A stretch of DNA of 38,571 nt from Candidatus Peregrinibacteria bacterium (GTDB lineage: Bacteria > Patescibacteriota > Gracilibacteria > UBA1369 > LOWO2-01-FULL-3), in assembly GCA_016186245.1 (NCBI GenBank), contig JACPLZ010000024.1, forward strand, positions 17,941 to 56,511, given 5' to 3'. Below are positions 32,301 to 38,571 of the stretch, piece by piece. A program made the translations under genes and the position numbers. Every line of letters begins with the position of its first letter. Position 1 is the stretch's first letter. The notes beneath the pieces are model-generated. The model was not told the DNA's origin. It saw only the letters and a list, made by a program, of their open reading frames with translations, and searched no databases.

Positions 32301-34411
32301 AAACCGCATCCGACATCCGTCTAAAAAACAGATTGGAAGATGCCGTCGCCGCACTAGATAACCCGGAAAACAGACAGCAGATATCATTCGTTGAAGAAAC
32401 CCCAAACATCATGTACAGCCGCGACGGCAAACTATTAAGCCTCACAAATAAATATGAAATCAATCTGGACTCATGGCTGACCAGTCCCGAAAGTTACAAC
32501 GAAGGGCTTAAAAAAGCCGAAATACAACTGATAGAGCTTCCATCCGGAGCAATAGAACTCCACGTCCTAAACACTCAAAACAAAGATGTGGAAATTTATA
32601 TCGATCCGGAGTTGAAAGAATTGGGAGTGATCAAAGACGGCCAGCATATCTTCCTGGAAGGAAATATGGATGATCTCATCATCAGCCGTGAAAGATTTAC
32701 TTTGCCTTTTGAGCAAACCGAAGACAACGCCAGCATCCGCGACATCATTACAATCCGCCAAAAATCATCCGTGGAAGGAAACCGCGACAGCTCATTCCTT
32801 CAAAATTATTCTCCGACCTTTTTGCAAAAACTGGCTCACGAAGCCTACTTTGATATTTACAAAGCAAACAGAACAAAAAAATCGACGAATATTTTTGAAG
32901 CGCCGGGATATTCCACAAACAAATTTCAGCAGGGACTGGACAATAAACCGGTATTTACGGCATCAATAAAACAGCGCCGCGCTTACCAGATTTTATCCGA
33001 GCTTCGCAGCCACCGCCCCGAGATGAGACATAAAATAGATAAACAGGATATCCGCAACATGGAAACATTTTTCAAGAACCGCCATGAAAGCATGGGAAAT
33101 ATAAGCCATGCCGGACAAATACGCTACAATCTCCTTCCAGATATCACCGCGCTTTTCCGTGAAGACCCAAATTTCAAAGAAAAAATTGGTGAAAACGCCA
33201 ACAAACCGGAAGAAATAATCAGACTTTTGAAAAGATACGGCACTGCCACCGACGGTTTACAAAATCTTTCCGAAACCGAATCAACCATGGCAGTAACACA
33301 TCTTCTCAACCTCTGGTATACCGATTTCTACAAGACCGGAGCGGAAAAAGCCGAACCAAACAATCTCGAAAAAATCAATCGTGAACTTCTAACAGTCCTT
33401 GATCAGCACATCGGATTCATAAAAAACCGGGTATTTATACCGGCATTCAAAACTGCAATCGCGCGGATAAATCCAAAACCGGCGATTACCGCCGAAAAAG
33501 CCGCCAACATATTGATCGAAGACACCGGCGGAGAACTGAGAAAAATAATTCTTGGAGATCTCAAAAAATTCGACTACACCAAAGACATAGAAATCAACCG
33601 CATCCCGGAAGACGCCTACTTTTTTTCAGGCTCGCGCATCGGCGAAGGCCAAACACGCAAAGGCGCCATCACCGGAACAATAGATTATAAAAATATCGAA
33701 AAAAATGCCGGCAATTTAATCCATGATCTTGGCTTTATCAATGGCACCAGCATGAGCTATAGACTCAATTCTCCGGACCCTGAAAAAAGAGCAATCGCCA
33801 GAATTTTGCTGGAAATCGCCAGTCCGATCCCGACAGACAATCTTGAATTTCTCAACAGCCCGCTGGCCATAAAAATTGCCAGCATGAAGAGCCATCTATT
33901 GTTGGCTTACAGCGATGATTTGCAATTTGAGGACTACAAAAATATTTCCAAAGTTTATCAGGATCCAAGCATCCTTAGCCGAAATAGCGACGCAATTATA
34001 GCGTTTCGGAAATTCAAAAAACTTATCATGGATATCCGCACGGCACAGATCAACGGCACAACTTTTGAAAAAAGAATCGGCTCAACCGGCCTGACAGTCC
34101 GCATAAAAATAGACACAAAAATTACCGCCGGTTCCTATTCCAAATGCGCCAATCCAAGTTTTTACGTCGTTGAAAACGGCCATGTGGAAATACTGAAAGA
34201 CAATAAGACAATCGCCGCATTTGAAATGTCCAATGAAACAGTCGACAGCGATCTTTCCAAATTATTCCGCTCGGTCGGATTCGGCGTAGGCATAACAGAA
34301 AGCGAGCCACCGGCCGCGCCAAAAATAAAAGGAAAACCATCGGGAGTTTCCCAAACCAGAGTATCCACCGGAGAAACACCGGAACAAATAATTTCATCCG
34401 ATTATGAATAA
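29375..34411 (+). CDS. Giant protein of unknown function (1678 aa)
   Basis: I do not recognise this protein. It has no signal peptide and no obvious membrane helix, so it should be cytoplasmic unless exported unusually. Residues ~1-200 are helical, repeat-like and acidic. A Pro/Lys-rich hinge (~205-225) precedes a helical region (~230-290) and a mixed region. About 734-850 is a Gly-rich, strongly beta-patterned segment (GGITVDTRTGEINGFGAGANI, FAGGQLNF, IAGGGIMISV) resembling stacked strands of a beta barrel or sheet. The C-terminal half alternates helical and beta stretches, with SGSRIGEGQTRKGAITGTIDY (~1415) and a Pro/Ser/Thr-rich tail. Only two Cys-containing sites are evident (ACMDKL, SKCANPSF, SRCLDL). 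It is expressed from a strong promoter and overlaps the next giant gene by 8 nt (ATGAATAA), so the pair probably works together. Confidence 0.85.
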   Translation: MFKERFLIFRGENSEKQPDSSERSHGDRTNLIENTTEALENLAETIAVLEDKKIDEKVKEEIAHNIVDNISEAAIIKLLTDRKISQETRDLIFRQLGNKLSNDFSRLDNESTRTIVNYALLESKQDSQQYRTLSQNLDRACMDKLDLQTIKDLLSLAFWHDKNLYRKILPLIGNEQKTKLLEDEALDIQFTTDLRNTVESPIPQKTPEKAPKKITKKTLEKKLFAKLSIKEGRSINELTGQQLNVLEKSVNKIRETIQNGKDINAIMRDIEKTAKTAYGFLGYSPIEFIEIAGPANIDANTSIIWNLKIENGNITKIANRNTILTIKERQLVLNSQEYQNFLERGKRTATEIETDKSLKDSERSRKYEYNRTYQELTDKVFTVNLDDTDEDNIIENWKSFHDYREVNRIMTGYPFSVDEMAISKKAAAIIAEGWDSEVKFEDIFAQMDGFKAVDSQKIPKEFMRDSAVFLEEFNRLKNNQTPLPEEEIARRDNMFNVLSRCLDLLYALSNLRAKEKQPEPEESKIPETLSDAARTEQEEIYDALTELTEYDIDSSNVWHEFYSLAFEGKHKTDITMADMDGTTFTVSQGTFKDRYNPRAASDIITETPGNYHFENGIKLLDRSAILTYINERIKLGSINIALAEANVANLEDFHSNIGQKMNNLYITDLTELSDEQKEAFQLGFIVAESRKSAAQLSEAAEKNPIFRQLHEKMRLEGVSAEDRKKIEDGLIAAGGITVDTRTGEINGFGAGANILKISDNITISAFGGSFDGNIIVGGKLQINIVNNENRTIAIEIPISIAGIGAGASWREKIGEYNLDIFAGGQLNFENLMPIAGGGIMISVNTEERLNRNLEEAQKQGNLAQIWKEWKNLPKSDIAGKYEKLKTLQPLYSRLQPLERYYGLTKEDIVFIVEGVQDKIKEEVFENTSSSLIEGIPLLSHAGFIMLGVVPVPAVGIEILGAKISIPNRSEISRLIKTASDIRLKNRLEDAVAALDNPENRQQISFVEETPNIMYSRDGKLLSLTNKYEINLDSWLTSPESYNEGLKKAEIQLIELPSGAIELHVLNTQNKDVEIYIDPELKELGVIKDGQHIFLEGNMDDLIISRERFTLPFEQTEDNASIRDIITIRQKSSVEGNRDSSFLQNYSPTFLQKLAHEAYFDIYKANRTKKSTNIFEAPGYSTNKFQQGLDNKPVFTASIKQRRAYQILSELRSHRPEMRHKIDKQDIRNMETFFKNRHESMGNISHAGQIRYNLLPDITALFREDPNFKEKIGENANKPEEIIRLLKRYGTATDGLQNLSETESTMAVTHLLNLWYTDFYKTGAEKAEPNNLEKINRELLTVLDQHIGFIKNRVFIPAFKTAIARINPKPAITAEKAANILIEDTGGELRKIILGDLKKFDYTKDIEINRIPEDAYFFSGSRIGEGQTRKGAITGTIDYKNIEKNAGNLIHDLGFINGTSMSYRLNSPDPEKRAIARILLEIASPIPTDNLEFLNSPLAIKIASMKSHLLLAYSDDLQFEDYKNISKVYQDPSILSRNSDAIIAFRKFKKLIMDIRTAQINGTTFEKRIGSTGLTVRIKIDTKITAGSYSKCANPSFYVVENGHVEILKDNKTIAAFEMSNETVDSDLSKLFRSVGFGVGITESEPPAAPKIKGKPSGVSQTRVSTGETPEQIISSDYE

Positions 34412-37400
34412 ACTAACAAAAAAATCAGTCATCGGCGCACTGGCAGCAGTAATCCTGACAGGAGCAGCATTTAACATCAGCACATACGCGGATGAAAATA
34501 CTTCACCGGATTGTTCAGAAATCATTCAATATTTCAGTGAAAGACTGGACACCATAGATGATTCAGCAGTCTACGAAGGAAGCACGGATTGTGACAACAG
34601 CCACTTCGAACCATTCCCGGGCAGACACACGGAAACAATTGATCCGTCAACCCATCAGGCTACTGATAAAACAGCGCATCAGCCATTTTCCGAACACAGC
34701 CACACCTATATCAACCAATCGGAAGAAAACATAGGTACACAATATAACTATTACACAAGAGCCATAATTGACACTTTCGAAATAAAACTCCACGAAGATT
34801 TTCAAGAAACAATCGATTTTGATTCCATAGAATGTTCCGGATTGCCGGAAAATAATAATTGTACAGGCGAAAAATCAAGCGGGAGTAGAACCTATACAGT
34901 AACTTTCGACAGAACAAATGGGATAATTCAATGGAGATTTACAGGAGAAAAACCAAAAATTGCCGGAAAGAACCCGCATCTAGATCAATTAAGGGGAACT
35001 CCAGGATATTCTTCCGAAGAAATAAATAGAATGGTCAAAGAAGGGATAAGCTTCAAAACCAACGAACAGGAAAAAGAATTTTGGAGCGCGACCTCCACCG
35101 CAAAAATACTGATAAAAGATCAATTCGCCAAACTTCCCGCTTCAGCAACAACATCAGTAATAGGAACTCTGGCATGGCAGGACGCAGAGCCGGCCGGCGC
35201 AGATCCGGACAATGATAAATTTTATTGGTTTGACATCGGCACAACCAGCACCGTCTGGCAAAAAGAAATCGCCCAAGTCGAAGAAGCCTGCAAGGACATC
35301 CAGATAGATCATCCCGAAGACATATACGAAGGAACATTATCACGATTCAGAGCCCGCGCAATCAGCGGCGGCACAGGAGAAACACTTGGCGGCAAAATCA
35401 GATATTCGGTTGAAAACGGCCATGGCGCTTTTTATGCAACCAGACCGGAGAATTTGCCAACATTCATATTAAATTCATCAAGAATGATCAACGAAATACC
35501 TCTGACATCATTTATGTCCACAAACATACTCGAGTTTATCAATGAATTATTCGGAGAGGAAAGATCACCAATCCCGTCAATCCCAACACCTGCAGATTTT
35601 GGCTCTACTTCAGTAGTTGAGGCAGCAACCGTATTCAGCGCGGGCGGCAATACCGTAGAAGTGGATCCATACAAAAATGTTTATTTCATGGCGGATCAGG
35701 CCGGAAACGATGTCATCCACATTCAGCCTATAAACGATCCGGGCAATTACTGCAAAAGAGATTTCGACATCATTCCAAAAAATGCCTGCGCAAATCTTGA
35801 GCTTATCAGTAATCCGACAGCTCCGCTGACAATCGGCCAAAACGCCGAATTAAATCTGGTAAACCCTCTCGACATCAACGGAAATCCGCTTCCTCCTTCC
35901 ACCAAAATAGTCTGGAGCAGCGGCAATACCCGGGGAAGATTTACTTATGGCGACCGGACAGGCAGGACACTCACGCTCAACCTTGACCAGCAGCCGGTGC
36001 AAATCAGCGGTATCGTATTGCCTGGCCTTATACAGGCCAAAGTCCAACCAGGCGATCTTGCCTATTCAAACAAATGCCAGCCGACAATCTCTGTAGAATT
36101 ACCACTTGCCTGCAAAAATTTACGTCTCCAGGTACAGGAATTCAACAAGAATGAATTCGGCGCAAACGAAACGAAGTATATTCTTGAATCAAACGGATTC
36201 TACAAAGTCGAAGGATATCCGGCATTCACACGCCCAAATTCAGAAATAACTGTAGGCTACACGATTGATCCTGATTTCGGCACTTTTGTAAAAATTTCCA
36301 GCGACAGTTCTTCTGTTTGGAATATTTTAACAATCAATGCGCTAAGACTTGCAAATAATCTCACGCCCGAAACTTTGGAAACGACTCTTGGAAGCGAAAA
36401 ACTCAACAAAACAATCACACTCCCCCAGGGCAAAAAAGCACACCTCATAACATTCAGCAATAATGAACACAGCAGCGACGCCGCTTTGAGAGTGAAGGCA
36501 ACCGGATTCAATTGCGGCGCGGCAATGGAATTTAAAGGCATCGCAGATGTCCTGCAATCCATGGAATGTCTCGACCTCGAGATTATTGAGCCTTCCGAAC
36601 CGTGGTACATAAATGACAAAGACACCGAAACAATAAAAATCAGCGCCACCACCGATCCCGCCGGCAAAGAAGAAGACCTGCATTTTACCTGGAAAGTTTC
36701 CAACGGCGGCAAATGGGAGGAAACAGATACAGCGCTGATCGAAGCCAAAAAAACAGACACAACTCAAACTCTAAAAGATTTCACCAAAGATACGGTTGTG
36801 GAAGTTTGGGCCGAAGAAAATAAAAATGCCTGCTACGATAAACTGACCGCCCGCGAACTTGAAAAGCCTGGAGAGGAGCCGGAGAAAGAGGTCCCAGAAA
36901 TCAACAAGTTTGCTTTCAGCGAAAACGATATTGACCATGCCGATGATGACATCATCAATATAAGCAGCGAGACCGATTATGTTACTTACATGATCGCCTA
37001 CACTCCGGGCGATTATAATTCCGTATCAATTCAGGAAACAAGCCTTGAAAACGGAGAGATCAGGAGCATCGGCAACCTCAACGGCTCGCTCAAATTTACC
37101 GCGATGAATATCACGATTTTGAAAGACGGCGCAAGCCAGGCTGTAAAAATTCTGCAGACTGCCGGCTATCGCGACGATTATCAGGATCGCCGGGCAAAAA
37201 CCACCGCCAAAGATTATTCCTGCGAAAATAATAACGACGATTTTTGTTTTGAAGATGATGCGGAAGAACTGGTGAATAAATTCAAAAATGGCCGGACAAT
37301 CCGTTTTAATAACACTGACGAACTTGGAACTGATGGCAAGCTGATCATCAAATATCAATTGGCCAACAAATCGGAAATAGATGAAGATACTTGCAAAAAA

Positions 37401-38465
37401 ATGAGCGCCGATAAGGGCTGCGGTGAAGAATTCCGCAATGAGGCAAAATTTGTCGCTTACACAAATGATAATTACGAAGGCGACAAATATGAAGATAAAG
37501 ACAGCGCCAAAGTGATTGTTATTTGCCCTTACATCCTCACAAGATCAGGAGGCGACATATTTTTCTATGATGCTCTTGATACCGGAGTCGATGTGGCTGC
37601 ATGCGCTCCTGTAAAAGGAAGCGACGGACCTGTTGTTACGCCGGAAAGGCCGGAAAAACCCCGCCCGCCGGTAACCGGCGCAGGCGACCTGCCGGAAGCC
37701 ATCAGCTATCTTAACCTCCCATCTCACGATATTTGCCGTTATAGCAACCTAGAAAGCAATATCGAAAATTACAACGATGCCCTGAAAAATTTCTCGAGCA
37801 CAATTTGTGAATTGCGCGCAGAAGTAGCCGACAGCTGGCAGGAAGAAAATATCGTAAAATCAATCGCCGCAAACATCACCAGGATCGCCCGCTTCGGCGA
37901 AAACCTACTCCAATCGGAGCTTGATAGCATTCTTGATCTTACAACCACTGCAAATCGGCAGAGCGGAGTTTTTGTAAGAACAAGCGGAGACCTCGAAATC
38001 GGCAATAACGGCGTATATTTCATCAAAACCGGAAACAACATCCCTGCCGCACAGACATATATAATCCGCGGCCATGATCTATATATCAATTCCAATATTG
38101 AATATGGTCCGACAGATTACAGCAAACCAAAATCAATTCCTTCAGCGGCATTTATCGTACTGGACGGAAATATTCACATTGATAAGGATGTCAGCAGAAT
38201 TGATGGAATTTTCATGGCGGTTGATCTAAACCGCGACGGCAGCGATGGAAAAATCACCAGTGAAGGCGGCAAAACCACAACCCGTTTGCTCATCAACGGA
38301 AATTTGATCGGAAATGTTTACGATCTGTTTAAGAACAGAACAGGCGTGGGCGATCCGCGCAAAGACGAAGGCTCGGTAACAATTTACTATGATGAAAGAA
38401 TTTTATTGAACACCCCGCCTGGAATAAGCGAACTGATTGACCTGCAGCAAGCCATCGTGCCATAA
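34404..38465 (+). CDS. Giant secreted protein with Cys-framed Ig-like modules
   Basis: A 1353-aa protein with a signal peptide (KKSVIGALAAVILTGAAF, cleavage likely after STYA, ~residue 29). After an N-terminal domain (~30-290) come four modules that each open with C-x-x-[IL] and close with a Cys before the next: ACKDIQI (~296)/YCKRDF (~450), ACANLEL (~463)/KCQPTI (~557), ACKNLRL (~570)/NCGAAM (~704), ECLDLEI (~723)/ACYDKL (~809). They look like bacterial Ig-type beta sandwiches held by disulfides. A Pro-rich linker (PERPEKPRPPVTG, ~1078) leads to a C-terminal domain (~1160-1353) of short beta strands (SAAFIVLDGNIHI, RIDGIFMAVDLNRDG) ending ILLNTPPGISELIDL. No membrane anchor or LPXTG motif is visible, so it is secreted or held by partners. 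It is probably a surface or attachment protein (inference). Confidence 0.85.
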   Translation: MNKLTKKSVIGALAAVILTGAAFNISTYADENTSPDCSEIIQYFSERLDTIDDSAVYEGSTDCDNSHFEPFPGRHTETIDPSTHQATDKTAHQPFSEHSHTYINQSEENIGTQYNYYTRAIIDTFEIKLHEDFQETIDFDSIECSGLPENNNCTGEKSSGSRTYTVTFDRTNGIIQWRFTGEKPKIAGKNPHLDQLRGTPGYSSEEINRMVKEGISFKTNEQEKEFWSATSTAKILIKDQFAKLPASATTSVIGTLAWQDAEPAGADPDNDKFYWFDIGTTSTVWQKEIAQVEEACKDIQIDHPEDIYEGTLSRFRARAISGGTGETLGGKIRYSVENGHGAFYATRPENLPTFILNSSRMINEIPLTSFMSTNILEFINELFGEERSPIPSIPTPADFGSTSVVEAATVFSAGGNTVEVDPYKNVYFMADQAGNDVIHIQPINDPGNYCKRDFDIIPKNACANLELISNPTAPLTIGQNAELNLVNPLDINGNPLPPSTKIVWSSGNTRGRFTYGDRTGRTLTLNLDQQPVQISGIVLPGLIQAKVQPGDLAYSNKCQPTISVELPLACKNLRLQVQEFNKNEFGANETKYILESNGFYKVEGYPAFTRPNSEITVGYTIDPDFGTFVKISSDSSSVWNILTINALRLANNLTPETLETTLGSEKLNKTITLPQGKKAHLITFSNNEHSSDAALRVKATGFNCGAAMEFKGIADVLQSMECLDLEIIEPSEPWYINDKDTETIKISATTDPAGKEEDLHFTWKVSNGGKWEETDTALIEAKKTDTTQTLKDFTKDTVVEVWAEENKNACYDKLTARELEKPGEEPEKEVPEINKFAFSENDIDHADDDIINISSETDYVTYMIAYTPGDYNSVSIQETSLENGEIRSIGNLNGSLKFTAMNITILKDGASQAVKILQTAGYRDDYQDRRAKTTAKDYSCENNNDDFCFEDDAEELVNKFKNGRTIRFNNTDELGTDGKLIIKYQLANKSEIDEDTCKKMSADKGCGEEFRNEAKFVAYTNDNYEGDKYEDKDSAKVIVICPYILTRSGGDIFFYDALDTGVDVAACAPVKGSDGPVVTPERPEKPRPPVTGAGDLPEAISYLNLPSHDICRYSNLESNIENYNDALKNFSSTICELRAEVADSWQEENIVKSIAANITRIARFGENLLQSELDSILDLTTTANRQSGVFVRTSGDLEIGNNGVYFIKTGNNIPAAQTYIIRGHDLYINSNIEYGPTDYSKPKSIPSAAFIVLDGNIHIDKDVSRIDGIFMAVDLNRDGSDGKITSEGGKTTTRLLINGNLIGNVYDLFKNRTGVGDPRKDEGSVTIYYDERILLNTPPGISELIDLQQAIVP

Positions 38466-38479
38466 ACATGACCGGAATT

Positions 38480-38571
38480 CACTGTCATGGTGAGCTTGTC
38501 GAACCATCGTGTCATCCTGCAGATTTTTGCCTCGCAAAAATCCCTTCTCCTTCTCCTGTGTCATCCTGCAG
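38480..38571. repeat. Dispersed repeat and terminator-like hairpin at the window end
   Basis: GTCATGGTGAGCTTGTCGAA (38483-38502) begins a member of the dispersed family. GTGTCATCCTGCAG occurs twice (38509-38522 and 38558-38571). Between them, GATTTTTGC-ctc-GCAAAAATC (38522-38542) is a perfect 9-bp hairpin that could end the giant-gene transcript. The second direct repeat runs to the window edge. Confidence 0.75.

Noticed and set aside
1..38571. Recoded UGA (Gly) as in Gracilibacteria
   Set aside because: TGA ends ruvC, the TPR gene, manC, priA, the antitoxin and others at the expected family ends, with overlapping starts. No family protein here is interrupted by TGA.
1..38571. CRISPR array or prophage
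   Set aside because: No array of regularly spaced direct repeats is visible; the triple repeat at 26800 has spacers of only 3-4 nt. No capsid, terminase, integrase or transposase gene was seen.

Overview
The window looks like the chromosome of a host-dependent or reduced bacterium of the Candidate Phyla Radiation (Patescibacteria); Peregrinibacteria-like is my best guess. This is an inference from gene content: truncated or minimal housekeeping enzymes, an archaeal-type short triosephosphate isomerase, a stand-alone riboflavin kinase, small orphan membrane proteins, and two giant proteins with no family I can name. There is no 16S rRNA in the window to settle it. TGA is used as a stop (ruvC, the TPR gene, manC, priA), so the UGA=Gly code of Gracilibacteria does not apply.

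Layout. 1-3.7 kb (+): pyk, ruvC, a membrane-anchored TPR protein and a prepilin peptidase, the last three with ATGA overlaps. 3.7-6.6 kb: gpmA (-) divergent from manC (+), an unknown helical protein and a phosphomannose-isomerase-type cupin; manC and the cupin together make a split version of the bifunctional ManC/AlgA enzyme. 6.6-9.9 kb (+): a fused SecD-SecF translocase subunit whose SecD periplasmic domain carries one clear and one degenerate parvulin-type prolyl isomerase module. A 14-bp-stem bidirectional terminator and a tRNA-Arg(TCG) (-) follow. 10.4-14.7 kb: an M15-type peptidase without a signal peptide (-), divergent from priA-trpS (+). 14.8-15.5 kb: an AbrB/PIN toxin-antitoxin pair with a clear promoter and palindromic operator. 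15.5-19.8 kb (+): pyrG, a protein with tandem PilC-N-like modules, lgt and a small membrane protein. 19.9-27.3 kb (-): the macromolecular-synthesis cluster dnaG-rpoD-greA, a WecA/TagO-type glycosyl-phosphate transferase, murE-truB and riboflavin kinase. 27.3-29.3 kb: an O-antigen-ligase-like membrane protein (+) convergent with tpiA (-). 29.4-38.5 kb (+): two overlapping giant genes, a 1678-aa protein with no signal peptide and a 1353-aa secreted protein built of Cys-framed Ig-like modules.

Three genome-scale patterns stand out. (1) Many genes have a -10 hexamer, often an extended TGN-TATAAT type, ending only 6-10 nt before the start codon and have no Shine-Dalgarno sequence. Their mRNAs should therefore be leaderless. 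(2) A roughly 108-bp ERIC-like element occurs twice, each time between convergent genes, with compensatory changes in its stems. (3) A dispersed hairpin repeat (cores CTGAGCTTGTCGAAG / ATCCTGAACTTGTTTCAGGAT) lies in several intergenic gaps and seems to have rewritten the C terminus of gpmA and perhaps the pyk/ruvC junction.

Functionally the window holds glycolysis (pyk, gpmA, tpiA), envelope sugar and peptidoglycan synthesis (manC, PMI cupin, WecA/TagO-like, murE, ligase-like), protein export and lipidation (secDF, lgt, prepilin peptidase), and replication/transcription genes (dnaG, rpoD, greA, priA, ruvC).
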